Positions 9,678 to 18,008 of a stretch of DNA of 64,000 bases are shown here, piece after piece. The DNA is from Paenibacillus sp. GP183. GTDB lineage: Bacteria > Bacillota > Bacilli > Paenibacillales > NBRC-103111. Both the position numbers and the translations under genes were made by a program. The DNA is taken from the NCBI RefSeq assembly GCF_900104695.1, contig NZ_FNSW01000001.1, positions 5,314,501-5,378,500 on the forward strand, written 5' to 3'. Under the pieces are notes generated by a model, which made no database searches, had not been told where the DNA came from, and was given only the letters and a program-made list of their open reading frames with translations. The stretch's first letter is position 1, and every line of letters starts with the position of its first letter.

Positions 9678-9691
9678 AGAAAGCGCTGTCA
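9678..9691. promoter_or_regulatory. cre-like site 2 upstream of the sugar transporter
   Basis: AGAAAGCGCTGTCA differs from consensus only at base 1 and lies 68 bp before the permease start, downstream of another TATAAT (9663-9668). The core AGAAAGCGCT is shared with site 1, 88 bp away, which fits looping or cooperative CcpA binding. Confidence 0.55.
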
Positions 9692-9758
9692 ATCATCGCT
9701 CGGAACGAGAAATCAGAAAGCTTGGACATCCATACCATAACATAAGGGGGAATTTGAT

Positions 9759-10727
9759 TTGGAAACGATAATAACCGCGAAACAAGAGCGGAGAAAGGCG
9801 AAGGGGGCATGGTCTGCTTTCGGAACAAACGCGGGCAAAAGCTTCAAAAAGCATTGGCAGCTTTACTTGCTCATTGTTCCGCCGGTCCTTTATTTTGTTA
9901 TTTTCAAATATTTTCCGATGCTGAATGCCGTGCTGGCCTTCAAGGACTACAATGTTATGAAAGGAATTTGGGGCAGTCCATGGGTCGGAATGAAGTATTT
10001 CAATTTATTCTTTCATAATCCGGTGTTCAAGACATTACTGAAGAACACGCTGTTTGTGTCCTTATATTTGCTGGCCGTCGGCATTCCGATTCCGATCCTT
10101 CTTGCGCTCGCGCTGAACGAAGTAAAGAACCGCCACTTCAAGCGTACCCTCCAGATGGTGACTTATGCACCTTATTTCATTTCCACCGTGGTCATGGTTT
10201 CCATTATCATGCTCTTCCTAGCGCCGAAACTGGGCCTCGTTAATAAAATTCTCGGTATTTTCGGGATCGGTTCCCTCAATTTTATGGGCGATCCGGATAT
10301 GTTCCGGTCGATCTACGTTTGGTCCGACGTGTGGCAGACCGCCGGCTATTCCGCCGTTATTTATTTGGCGGCTCTGGCCGGGATCGATCCTTCTCTCTAC
10401 GAAGCGGCCAAAGTCGACGGCGCCTCACGCATCCAGAAAATGTGGAACGTGGATGTTCCGGGGATCCTTCCTGCCGCGGTCATCATTCTGATTCTGAACG
10501 TCGGCACTGTCATGGCGATCGGCTACGAAAAAGTCTATTTGCTGCAAAATCCGCTCAACACGTCAACTTCCGAGATCATTTCCACCTACGTGTACAAAAT
10601 CGGATTATTGAATGCCAACTACAGCTTTGCCACAGCGGTCGGATTATTCAATTCCTGCATCAATTTGATATTGCTGGTTCTCGTCAACACGATTGCCAAA
10701 CGGCTATCCAACAACAGTCTTTGGTAA
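9759..10727 (+). CDS. Sugar ABC transporter permease (LplB/YteP type)
   Basis: A 322-residue inner-membrane permease of the carbohydrate-uptake ABC family. After a basic cytoplasmic N-terminus comes YLLIVPPVLYFVIFKYFPML and about six membrane helices. The EAA coupling loop is EAAKVDGASRIQKMWNVDVP at about residues 213-232. The protein pairs with the next permease and the lipoprotein at 11759. The start is TTG, fixed by AAGGGGG 8 nt upstream. There is no ATPase gene in the operon. Transporters of this class usually share an MsmX-type ATPase encoded elsewhere. The GH95 context suggests an oligosaccharide substrate. Confidence 0.9.
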   Translation: METIITAKQERRKAKGAWSAFGTNAGKSFKKHWQLYLLIVPPVLYFVIFKYFPMLNAVLAFKDYNVMKGIWGSPWVGMKYFNLFFHNPVFKTLLKNTLFVSLYLLAVGIPIPILLALALNEVKNRHFKRTLQMVTYAPYFISTVVMVSIIMLFLAPKLGLVNKILGIFGIGSLNFMGDPDMFRSIYVWSDVWQTAGYSAVIYLAALAGIDPSLYEAAKVDGASRIQKMWNVDVPGILPAAVIILILNVGTVMAIGYEKVYLLQNPLNTSTSEIISTYVYKIGLLNANYSFATAVGLFNSCINLILLVLVNTIAKRLSNNSLW

Positions 10728-10755
10728 AGGTATCGCACAGAAAGGAGCTACCGCA

Positions 10756-11652
10756 ATGGCAAGCATGAAGCAAACCGTTCGCGAATCGCCCGGAGACCGG
10801 TTGTTTCTCGGATTCATTTACCTGGTCTTGACGATCGTATTGGTTGTTACGTTATATCCGCTTATTTTTATCGTGAGCTCTTCGTTCAGCAGCCCTTCCG
10901 CTGTATCGGGAGGCCGCGTATGGCTTTGGCCGGTCGAGGCGACTCTGATCGGCTACAAGTCAGCTTTTCTTAGCAGTCAGATTGTAACCGGCTTCGTGAA
11001 TTCGTTATTCTATACGGTGTGCGGTACGGCAATCAGTGTCACCTTGACCACGATGATCGCTTATCCTTTATCCCGCAAAACGTTTTTCGGACGCAGCGGG
11101 CTAATGATGTTCATCGTATTTACTTTGCTGTTCTCGGGCGGACTGATTCCGACCTACATGGTGGTGAAAGCCGTCGGCTTGATCGATACGCGCTGGGCGC
11201 TGCTGCTTCCCAACGCCATCTGGGTGTGGCAGGTTATCATCGCCCGCACCTTCTTCTCCATATCGATTCCCGATGAGCTTGCGGAAGCCAGCGAGATCGA
11301 CGGTTGCAGCGATATCCGTTTCGTGCTGAGCATCGTGCTCCCGCTGTCCAAGGCGATTCTCGCGGTATTGGCATTGCAGTATTCCATAGGCCAATGGAAC
11401 GCTTATTTCGATGCCCTTATCTATTTGAAATCCGACAAGCTGTTTCCGCTGCAGCTGTTCCTCAGATCGATTCTAATTCTAAACGCGAATACCGGCACAT
11501 TAGACTCGGGGCAAATTGCCGAGAAGCAGCAGCTGCTGAGCCTGATGAAATATTCGCTCATCGTCATATCGAGTTTGCCGGTGCTTCTCATTTATCCGTT
11601 TGTTCAGCGCTACTTCGTGCAAGGGATACTGATCGGTTCCGTTAAAGGGTAA
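10756..11652 (+). CDS. Sugar ABC transporter permease (LplC/YtcP type)
   Basis: A 298-residue partner permease with about six membrane helices. The N-terminal hydrophobic stretch LGFIYLVLTIVLVVTLYPLI and the EAA loop ASEIDGCSDIRFVLSIVLP are typical of the MalG-like half of the LplBC pair. The C-terminus FVQRYFVQGILIGSVKG is the usual ending of this family. AAAGGAG at 10741-10747 fixes ATG 10756, which starts 28 bp after the first permease. A longer in-frame reading from 10693 would overlap that gene and lacks a binding site. Confidence 0.9.
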   Translation: MASMKQTVRESPGDRLFLGFIYLVLTIVLVVTLYPLIFIVSSSFSSPSAVSGGRVWLWPVEATLIGYKSAFLSSQIVTGFVNSLFYTVCGTAISVTLTTMIAYPLSRKTFFGRSGLMMFIVFTLLFSGGLIPTYMVVKAVGLIDTRWALLLPNAIWVWQVIIARTFFSISIPDELAEASEIDGCSDIRFVLSIVLPLSKAILAVLALQYSIGQWNAYFDALIYLKSDKLFPLQLFLRSILILNANTGTLDSGQIAEKQQLLSLMKYSLIVISSLPVLLIYPFVQRYFVQGILIGSVKG

Positions 11653-11758
11653 TGAACCGCAGGACCGACCAACAAGGAGAGGGGGGATGCCAATGTAGGC
11701 AGGCAAACAAAAAAATCGACCCATCATAAAATTTCTTAAAAAAGGGAGAGGTTATATT

Positions 11759-13456
11759 TTGAAGAAAACATGGATAACGGCAACGATCTGCGCGCTTGCC
11801 ATCAGCACGGTTTTGGCGGGCTGCACCACCAACAACAGCAGTACGGGCGGTAACGCCACTGCCACTGCCACCCCAGGAAACAATGCGCAGTCGACAGCTT
11901 CTGCTTCCAAAGCGGTAACCATCAAGGTATTTGCGGACCAAGACACATCCAATAATCAGGATTTGGCTAACAGTTGGTTTTCCCTGCAACTGGAGCAAAA
12001 GTTTAATATCAAGTTCAACTGGACAACGGTTCCTTTTGACGGCGCACCGGAGAAAAGACAGATCTCGCTGGCCAGCGGAGACTACCCGGATATGTTCTTG
12101 CTTGTTCCTTATATCGATCACTTCACTCAAAGCGATTTGCTTCGCTACGGCCAGCAAGGCGTATTCCTTCCGCTGAACGATTTAATTGACAAGTACGCTC
12201 CGAACATCAAGAAAACGCTTGACAGCTATCCTGACTATAAAGCGATGAATACGGCGCCGGATGGCAAGATCTACGGTCTCGGCCAGTTTGCCGCCTGTTA
12301 TCACTGCTCGTTTCCCAACAAAATGTGGGTGAACAGCACATGGATGAAGAAGCTCAACATTACAACACCGAAAACTACCGACGATTTCAAGAAAATGCTG
12401 GAGGCGTTCAAGACGAAAGACCCGAACGGCAACGGCAAGGCGGACGAAATTCCGCTCAGCGGTTCCATTGAAACGTATGGCGTGCACGTTGTTCCGTTTC
12501 TGATGAACGCCTTCATTTACGACGATGACCACACTTATTTGAACCTGAATAACGGCAAAGTGGACCTCGCAGCCACCAAGCCGGAATGGAAGGAAGGACT
12601 GAAATATATCAAGTCGCTGTACGACGGGGGGCTGATCGACCCGGGCGCCTTCACGCAAAATGCCGAAGCGTTCAAAAAGATCGGCGAGAATAAAGACGCA
12701 CAAATTTTGGGCGCAGGCGCAGGCATGCATCCAGCGATCTTCGTCGATATTGCGGACGGAAACCGGTTTTCGAAGGATTACGACTCGATTCCGCCGATTA
12801 CAGGACCGAACAACGTCGCTTATTCCACCTTCAGCTATGCGGGCAATGCGGGGACATCGTTTGTGCTGACGAATAAAGCGAGCAAAGAAGCGCAAATCGC
12901 CGCTATCAAGGCGATGGATTATATGTACACGTTAGACGGCCAGCTCGCGGCCCAAGGCGGCGTAGAAGGTGTGGACTGGCGCAAGCCGCAGGCTGGAGAA
13001 AAGGCGCTGGACGAATCGATGCAGCCGATTTGGTTTACGACACCGGAAAAAGCCGGCGAAAAAAAGCGCAATAACAATTGGATCTCCGTGGGACAATACC
13101 TATCTGACAATAATTTGCGAGGTTCGCAGGTGCAGTCGACCGATATTTATAGCGACAAGGGCTACGAGCGCAGATTGTTCCAAGCGACCAAAAACAATTA
13201 CGACACCAAACAACCAAAACAAGTATTACCGTACTGGGCACTGTGGATCGACCCAAGCAGTGCGGATCAGGCGAGCATGCTGCAGACGAATATCACCAAC
13301 TATGTCAACCAAAACGCACTTCAATTTATTACAGGCAACAAGAACCTGGATAAAGACTGGGACGCTTATGTGAAAGGCTTCGACGGTCTGGATTTGAAAG
13401 GTTATTTGACTATTATGCAAAAATCGTACGACTCTTCAACCTTCAACAAGAAGTAA
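11759..13456 (+). CDS. Sugar ABC transporter solute-binding lipoprotein (LplA/YtcQ type)
   Basis: A 565-residue extracellular solute-binding protein. The signal peptide ends in the lipobox LAGC at residues 19-22, so the mature protein should be lipid-anchored outside the membrane. A Thr/Ser/Ala/Asn-rich linker follows, then a binding domain of the large SBP_bac_1 group (LASGDYPDMFLL; a D-x-N-G-N-G-K-x-D-E segment like an EF-hand calcium site in KDPNGNGKADEIPLSG). It is the third gene of the operon with the two permeases. The start is TTG, with AAAGGGAGAGG 7 nt upstream. The ligand is unknown, but the GH95 neighbours suggest a fucose-type or related oligosaccharide. Confidence 0.9.
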   Translation: MKKTWITATICALAISTVLAGCTTNNSSTGGNATATATPGNNAQSTASASKAVTIKVFADQDTSNNQDLANSWFSLQLEQKFNIKFNWTTVPFDGAPEKRQISLASGDYPDMFLLVPYIDHFTQSDLLRYGQQGVFLPLNDLIDKYAPNIKKTLDSYPDYKAMNTAPDGKIYGLGQFAACYHCSFPNKMWVNSTWMKKLNITTPKTTDDFKKMLEAFKTKDPNGNGKADEIPLSGSIETYGVHVVPFLMNAFIYDDDHTYLNLNNGKVDLAATKPEWKEGLKYIKSLYDGGLIDPGAFTQNAEAFKKIGENKDAQILGAGAGMHPAIFVDIADGNRFSKDYDSIPPITGPNNVAYSTFSYAGNAGTSFVLTNKASKEAQIAAIKAMDYMYTLDGQLAAQGGVEGVDWRKPQAGEKALDESMQPIWFTTPEKAGEKKRNNNWISVGQYLSDNNLRGSQVQSTDIYSDKGYERRLFQATKNNYDTKQPKQVLPYWALWIDPSSADQASMLQTNITNYVNQNALQFITGNKNLDKDWDAYVKGFDGLDLKGYLTIMQKSYDSSTFNKK

Positions 13457-13487
13457 AGCGACAGCAATCACATAACAACGATCTCAA

Positions 13488-13520
13488 GCAAGCGCCTTAT
13501 CTTTTCGATAGGGCGCTTGC
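13488..13520 (+). terminator. Hairpin after the solute-binding protein
   Basis: GCAAGCGCC pairs with GGCGCTTGC (9 bp) with a further ATC/GAT pairing inside. It is GC-rich and well placed 31 bp after the stop codon, but has no clear T-run. Confidence 0.6.
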
Positions 13521-13559
13521 TCAATGTGTACGTCCAGCAACAGACTCCAAAGTTAACGC

Positions 13560-13592
13560 TATAGAGCCCTTCTGACTAGGGAGGGCTCTATA
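13560..13592. terminator. Inverted repeat upstream of the GntR gene
   Basis: TATAGAGCCCT (13560-13570) pairs perfectly with AGGGCTCTATA (13582-13592). It may be a second terminator isolating the GntR gene from the transporter operon; no strong T-run follows. Confidence 0.45.
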
Positions 13593-13601
13593 AGTTTCTA
13601 T

Positions 13602-13631
13602 TTGAAAACCTTCAATCATACATGATATATT
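13602..13631 (+). promoter_or_regulatory. Promoter of the GntR-SDR pair with embedded candidate operator
   Basis: TTGAAA (13602-13607) and TATATT (13626-13631) are 18 bp apart. The palindrome-bearing motif ATCATACATGATATAT (13615-13630), identical to 2229-2244, covers the spacer and -10 box, which fits autorepression by the GntR protein. Confidence 0.45.
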
Positions 13632-13658
13632 ATGAGAAAAAGATGGGTGAGGGGTCAG

Positions 13659-14336
13659 ATGGGCAGTAAGATCAGTCGTGTAAATTTAACGGAAGAAATA
13701 TACCGGATTGTCAAAGAAGATATATTGTCACATAAATTAAAATCAGGCGAAAAAATTAACATCGATCAATTGGCGCGCTCTTTAGAGGTAAGCAACATCC
13801 CTATTCGCGAAGCTCTTTCCAGATTGCATTCCGAAGGGTATCTGTATGTCATTCCCTTTAAAGGGATGTTTGTTAATCTGATGACTCTCAAAGACTTGAA
13901 TGAATTATTTGAGATCAGATTGCATCTCGAGCCTCTATCTGTTGAGAAGGCTGCGCTTATCATACCTGATGATAAACTCGAGAAACTGCAAGAAACGATG
14001 AAATCCCTTCAGATCAATCCAACATCACGATCGACTAACGGCTTGGTGACCATTACAGAAATGAATACGTCTTTACATGGCACCATCCTGGCATATTGCG
14101 AAAATACAAATTTGCAAAATCTAGTTAGAGGGTATATCGAACAGATTCAAAGATATTTGACTTTCATCCAATTACATTTAGATTTAGATTCCACCCATGT
14201 GGAATGGTCGGAGCATAATGCTATCTTGCAGAAATTAATGCAGCGAGATCCTAAAGGCGCTTCGGATGAGATGTCCAAGCATATTAGAAATTCGCAAATA
14301 AGGACGAATGATCGTTTTATAAAAACGGGTATTTAA
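13659..14336 (+). CDS. GntR-family transcriptional regulator (FCD subfamily)
   Basis: A 225-residue regulator. An N-terminal winged helix-turn-helix (ILSHKLKSGEKINIDQLARS, then IPIREALSRLHSEGYL) is followed by an all-helical FCD ligand domain containing ELFEIRLHLEPLSVEKAAL and a late HIRNSQIRT. FCD regulators bind small organic acids or sugar acids. ATG 13659 has GAGGGG just upstream. ATG 13632 (MRKRWVRGQ...) is in frame but has no binding site and would overlap the promoter. The SDR gene starts 17 bp later, so the two are co-transcribed and the SDR is its probable target. A motif in its promoter recurs before the GH95 gene. Confidence 0.85.
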   Translation: MGSKISRVNLTEEIYRIVKEDILSHKLKSGEKINIDQLARSLEVSNIPIREALSRLHSEGYLYVIPFKGMFVNLMTLKDLNELFEIRLHLEPLSVEKAALIIPDDKLEKLQETMKSLQINPTSRSTNGLVTITEMNTSLHGTILAYCENTNLQNLVRGYIEQIQRYLTFIQLHLDLDSTHVEWSEHNAILQKLMQRDPKGASDEMSKHIRNSQIRTNDRFIKTGI

Positions 14337-14353
14337 CTTGGAGGATAGACACT

Positions 14354-15124
14354 ATGCAATTAGCAGGAAAAACAGCTATTATTACTGGCGCGGGTTCTGG
14401 TATAGGTGAAGCCACCGCCAAATTATTTGTCAGCCAAGGCGCGAAAGTTGTGATCGCGGACTGGAATGAAGCGGAAGCAAGCCGTGTTGCTGCCGAAATT
14501 AATTTGAAACAACCAGGCAATGAAGGCGCTATTGCTGTGACAGCGGACGTCTCATCGGAGCATCAAGTTAAGCTTTTAGTGCAGCAGGCGCTGTCAGCTT
14601 ATGGTTCGATTGATATTTTATTCAACAATGCAGCTGTTGTCTTAGCTAAGGAATTGGAAGATATCAGTGAAGCAGAATGGACGCGTACACTTGATATAAA
14701 CTTGAAAAGTGTCTATTTGATGATAAAGCATTGTATCCCTGAAATCCGAAAAAGTCGTGGCAGTATCGTAAATATGTCCTCATTAAACGGTTTGATAGGA
14801 CAGCGGCAAAATCCGGTTTATTCAGCAACGAAAGGCGCTGTCATAGCGATGACGAAAGCGTTGGCACTTGATTACGCAAGGCATGGCGTACGTGTGAATT
14901 GCATCTGTCCGGCAGGTGTAATGACTCCTTTATTAGAAGAGTGGATAGGCCAACAGCCGAACCAGGCAGCAACTGTTCAAGCGTTAACTGACATGCATCC
15001 GCTAGGAAGATGTGCAACAACGGATGAAATTGCAAGCGCAGTTCTGTATTTGGCTGGCAGCCAATCGAATTTTGTCACGGGGATTGCTTTAACGGTTGAC
15101 GGTGGAGCATCTTTAGGATATTGA
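14354..15124 (+). CDS. Short-chain dehydrogenase/reductase (SDR) family oxidoreductase
   Basis: A 256-residue classical SDR. The cofactor motif TGAGSGIG is at residues 11-18, NNAA near 91-94, catalytic Ser in MSSLNG near 142, and the Tyr156-x3-Lys160 pair in YSATK. The acidic residue after strand 2 (VVIADW) favours NAD(H). The C-terminus ALTVDGGASLGY is the usual SDR ending. Substrates of such enzymes are sugars, polyols, acyl groups or steroids, and sequence alone does not decide. Its link with an FCD-GntR gene suggests sugar or sugar-acid catabolism. It ends 8 bp from the convergent fabF gene, with no room for a separate terminator. Confidence 0.88.
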   Translation: MQLAGKTAIITGAGSGIGEATAKLFVSQGAKVVIADWNEAEASRVAAEINLKQPGNEGAIAVTADVSSEHQVKLLVQQALSAYGSIDILFNNAAVVLAKELEDISEAEWTRTLDINLKSVYLMIKHCIPEIRKSRGSIVNMSSLNGLIGQRQNPVYSATKGAVIAMTKALALDYARHGVRVNCICPAGVMTPLLEEWIGQQPNQAATVQALTDMHPLGRCATTDEIASAVLYLAGSQSNFVTGIALTVDGGASLGY

Positions 15125-15132
15125 GCAAAGGG

Positions 15133-16371
15133 TTAACGTTTATAGTTTTTTAAAACGATCACCGCATTATGCCCTCCGAAACCGAAGGAATTGGATAAGC
15201 CAATGTTTAAATTGGCTTCACGAGCAACGTTTGGCACGTGGTCCAAATTACAATCAGGATCTGACTGCTCCTGATTAATTGTCGGGGGAATGATACCTTG
15301 CTGAAGACTTTTAACTAAAGCAATTGCTTCCACAGCACTGGATGCCCCTAGCAGGTGGCCAGTCATGGACTTATTCGCTGTGACCGGAATCCGATCGGCA
15401 TGTTCTCCGAAAAGCTTTTTGATTGCCAAAGTTTCCGACCTATCGCCGATCTCTGTGCTTGTAGCATGCGCACTGATAACATCCACTTCTTCTGGTCTGA
15501 CACCGGCTTCATGAATCGCCATTTTCATAGCCTGATAAGCGCCAATTCCTTCTGGATGGGTAGCAACCATATGATAGGCATCAGAACTGGCTCCATATCC
15601 AATCACTTCCGCATAAATTCGGGCATTTCTGCGCAAAGCATGAGTAAGCGACTCCAGAATTAGGATGCCTGCCCCTTCAGCCATAACGAACCCATCACGC
15701 CCGGCGTCGAACGGACGACTAGCTTGGGTTGGCTGATCGTTTCGAGTAGATAAAGCCGTTGCATTGCCGAAACTCGCCAAAGATATTTCCGTAACGGCAG
15801 CTTCGGCTCCTCCTGCAAAAACGATATCACTGAGTCCTAAACGGATTAATCGAGAGGCCTCTCCAATCGCCGTATTTCCGATTGAACACGCCGTTACCGG
15901 AGACAAGGTTGGGCCTAGCGCACCGTATTTAATACTAATCGAAGCGGCCGCCATATTTGATATCATCATGGGCACTAACGTCGGGCTCACCCGTTCTGGA
16001 CCACGTTCCCGAATAATCGCAGCTTGATCGAATAAGGTCTGAATGCCCCCAACACCTGAGCCTACATATATACCCATACGTTCCCGATCAATATGTTCAA
16101 GCGAAAGCCCCGAATCATCCCATGCTTGCTCAGCGGCAGCCATAGCAAACTGACAAAATCGATCCATACGTCGTGCTTCTTTTCGGCCGAATAATCCATC
16201 CGCATCAAATTCTCGAACAATTCCTGCTATTTTGGACTTATGTCTGGAGACGTCGAATGTATCAATGAGGGAAATCCCGGATTCCCCTTTTTTCAATCTA
16301 TTCCAAAAGGTCTCTACATTATTGCCTAGCGGAGAAATAACACCCATCCCGGTGATAACTACTTTTTCCAT
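15133..16371 (-). CDS. fabF: Beta-ketoacyl-ACP synthase II
   Basis: A 412-residue KAS II, the usual length. The catalytic Cys162 is in VTACSIGNTAIGEA. The two histidines are in SAHATSTEIGD and NKSMTGHLLGAS, and the glycine-rich NSFGFGGHNAVIV closes the protein. KAS II condenses malonyl-ACP with acyl-ACP in fatty acid elongation. It stands alone, without fabH or acpP, and is divergent from an MmyB-like regulator. It may therefore be a second copy with a special job, such as a secondary lipid or antibiotic precursor, rather than the housekeeping gene. AAGGGAGG lies 6 nt before the ATG. The odd CSIGN in place of the common CATGN is a feature to compare. Confidence 0.9.
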   Translation of the reverse strand: MEKVVITGMGVISPLGNNVETFWNRLKKGESGISLIDTFDVSRHKSKIAGIVREFDADGLFGRKEARRMDRFCQFAMAAAEQAWDDSGLSLEHIDRERMGIYVGSGVGGIQTLFDQAAIIRERGPERVSPTLVPMMISNMAAASISIKYGALGPTLSPVTACSIGNTAIGEASRLIRLGLSDIVFAGGAEAAVTEISLASFGNATALSTRNDQPTQASRPFDAGRDGFVMAEGAGILILESLTHALRRNARIYAEVIGYGASSDAYHMVATHPEGIGAYQAMKMAIHEAGVRPEEVDVISAHATSTEIGDRSETLAIKKLFGEHADRIPVTANKSMTGHLLGASSAVEAIALVKSLQQGIIPPTINQEQSDPDCNLDHVPNVAREANLNIGLSNSFGFGGHNAVIVLKNYKR

Positions 16372-16381
16372 GATCTGCCTC

Positions 16382-16485
16382 CCTTTGCAAATATCTCATA
16401 GTAGTTATCTTGTCACTATCTTTATCCTATTACAAGTTGTTGTTTATTATAGTATAATTACTACTACCATGACGATTTGCAAAGG
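16382..16485. promoter_or_regulatory. Divergent fabF / MmyB-like promoter region with nested inverted repeats
   Basis: CCTTTGCAAAT (16382-16392) is the exact inverse of ATTTGCAAAGG (16475-16485); each arm covers the ribosome binding site of the gene beside it. Inside these, TAGTAGTTAT (16399-16408) roughly mirrors ATAATTACTACTA (16454-16466). TTACAA (16430-16435) and TATAAT (16453-16458), 17 bp apart, form the rightward promoter. Read backwards, the same hexamer gives TTGTAA as a possible -35 for fabF, with a weak CAAGAT -10. Confidence 0.55.
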
Positions 16486-16491
16486 TGAATA

Positions 16492-17331
16492 ATGAACCAT
16501 CAAACTAGACTTCAAGCATTATCCGCTTTTTTAAAGGCTCAACGAGCCAAGATTCTTCCTGATTCAGTCGGATTTACTTCGGGTAATCGCAGAAGAACAC
16601 CAGGCCTGCGAAGAGAAGAAGTCGCCCAATTGGCAGGAGTCAGCCCCACATGGTATACCTGGCTCGAGCAGGGGCGAGACATCAGAGTGTCAACTTCGGT
16701 CTTGGATTGTATTGCAACTGCATTGCAGCTGACAATCGATGAACGTAAATATCTTTATGCCTTGGCACAGGAGTCAGGTTCTGGAGCAACTTTGCTGAAG
16801 GAACAATTACCTGAAATAAGCCCTTCCTTAAAAAGAATTTTGCATGAACTGCGATTTTGCCCCACCATCATAACGGATCGACGATATTATATCGTTGGCT
16901 GGAATGAAGCTGCATCCCACGTCTTTCTGGATTTTGAACAAATCCCGTCCGAACAGCGGAATATGATTCGTCTTTTGTTTACAAGGAAAGAGCTTCAACG
17001 ATTGGCCGTTAATTGGGAACACTTTACCAAAGGGTTTCTTGCCATTTTTCGTGCGTATTACGGACAATATGTCGAGGATGAATGGTATGAAAGGTTTCTT
17101 GACGAGATGAAGGCAGTTCACCCTGATTTCAATATTCTATGGCAGCAAAGCGACGTCCAATCAGCTCCAGAGGTCTTGATTGAATTTCGACATTCCAAGG
17201 CGGGCAAGATGCTGTTTCATTTAACCTCCTTGCAGGTTCAGGGCAGTACCGATTTGCGCTGCAGTATTTATACTCCGGTTCCGGATTCCTCAACAGAATA
17301 CAAATTAAAACAGTTAATTGAACGCAAATAA
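16492..17331 (+). CDS. Helix-turn-helix regulator, MmyB-like
   Basis: A 279-residue regulator. An XRE-type helix-turn-helix at about residues 8-75 has the typical opening RRRTPGLRREEVAQLAGVS and WYTWLEQGRDIRVS. A PAS-like MmyB ligand domain follows (ITDRRYYIVGWNEAA; HSKAGKMLFHLTSLQVQG). In one solved MmyB-like structure this domain held a fatty acid. In actinomycetes these proteins often sit beside oxidoreductase or antibiotic genes. Here it is divergent from fabF across a symmetric 120-bp region, so a lipid-responsive control of fabF is a reasonable inference. AAAGGTGA is the ribosome binding site, 2-5 nt from the ATG. Confidence 0.85.
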   Translation: MNHQTRLQALSAFLKAQRAKILPDSVGFTSGNRRRTPGLRREEVAQLAGVSPTWYTWLEQGRDIRVSTSVLDCIATALQLTIDERKYLYALAQESGSGATLLKEQLPEISPSLKRILHELRFCPTIITDRRYYIVGWNEAASHVFLDFEQIPSEQRNMIRLLFTRKELQRLAVNWEHFTKGFLAIFRAYYGQYVEDEWYERFLDEMKAVHPDFNILWQQSDVQSAPEVLIEFRHSKAGKMLFHLTSLQVQGSTDLRCSIYTPVPDSSTEYKLKQLIERK

Positions 17332-17358
17332 TTGCACTCCAAATAACCAGCAATGATA

Positions 17359-17400
17359 AAAAACGGCTCTGTGCGCACCATTAGCATTAGAGCCGTTTTT
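17359..17400. terminator. Bidirectional terminator between convergent genes
   Basis: AAAAACGGCTCT pairs exactly with AGAGCCGTTTTT. The T-run on the plus strand and A-run at the left arm allow it to stop both the MmyB-like gene and the HxlR gene. Confidence 0.8.
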
Positions 17401-17444
17401 GTAATGCAGGAGCGGAGCGGTGACGCATCCACTGGAAATTGATC

Positions 17445-18008
17445 TTATAACAGTGAAGACAAATCGACAGATAAATGATGAACTGGCTTTTTGATATGCT
17501 CAGCGAGCCGATACAAAAACGAGAGCCTAGGCTGCTCCGAGATGAGTTTGATGATTAACCCATCGCTATTCAGTTCATCCAGACGAATTGAAAGCATACG
17601 TGGCGTTACTTGCTGCAGGACAAGACGAATTTCCTGAAACCGCTCATACCCAAAATCAAGAGCAAGGAGAACCGGGATGTTCCATGCTTTGGCTGATAAC
17701 CGACCGTAACCCATATCGGCTTCGGCCTGTTGGATCGTTTCGCCAGCCTCCCTGTACAATCTTCCCTTTTCTGTTAACACATATTCCGGGAACAAAGGAT
17801 GGTGGCGTTCAAAAGGGGATAAATGTTTGATCAAGCCGCCTTCGATCATCCTCTTTAAATTGTCACTCAAACGAGCTGGTGTCGTTTCCAAATGCCGTTG
17901 CAATGGTGTGAATCGCCCCCCGCAATCTTCAAGCGTAAGCAATACAGGTATGATCCATTGCCCCGAAAGTTCTTGAGAAATCCGAAGTACATTCTCTCTC
18001 TTACTCAA
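17445..18008 (-). CDS. Tandem HxlR-type winged-helix regulator
   Basis: A 187-residue protein that seems to hold two HxlR-like winged-helix units instead of the single 100-120-residue unit of the family. Unit 1 spans about residues 14-84 (SGQWIIPVLLTLEDCGGRFT, LSDNLKRMIEGGLI, FPEYVLTEKG). Unit 2 spans about 104-172 (SAKAWNIPVLLALDFGYERF, LSIRLDELNSDGLI, SFLYRLAEHIKK). HxlR proteins sense reactive electrophiles or disulfide stress, often through one cysteine; the only cysteine here is in LEDCGG. The gene overlaps the VOC stop codon by 4 bases with a TTG start, so it is translationally coupled and probably autoregulated. Confidence 0.75.
   Translation of the reverse strand: MSKRENVLRISQELSGQWIIPVLLTLEDCGGRFTPLQRHLETTPARLSDNLKRMIEGGLIKHLSPFERHHPLFPEYVLTEKGRLYREAGETIQQAEADMGYGRLSAKAWNIPVLLALDFGYERFQEIRLVLQQVTPRMLSIRLDELNSDGLIIKLISEQPRLSFLYRLAEHIKKPVHHLSVDLSSLL

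Noticed and set aside
12182-12895. 237-codon open frame on the minus strand
   Set aside because: It lies wholly inside the solute-binding protein gene at 11759, has Arg/Val/His-rich composition typical of antisense frames, no ribosome binding site and no recognisable domain.
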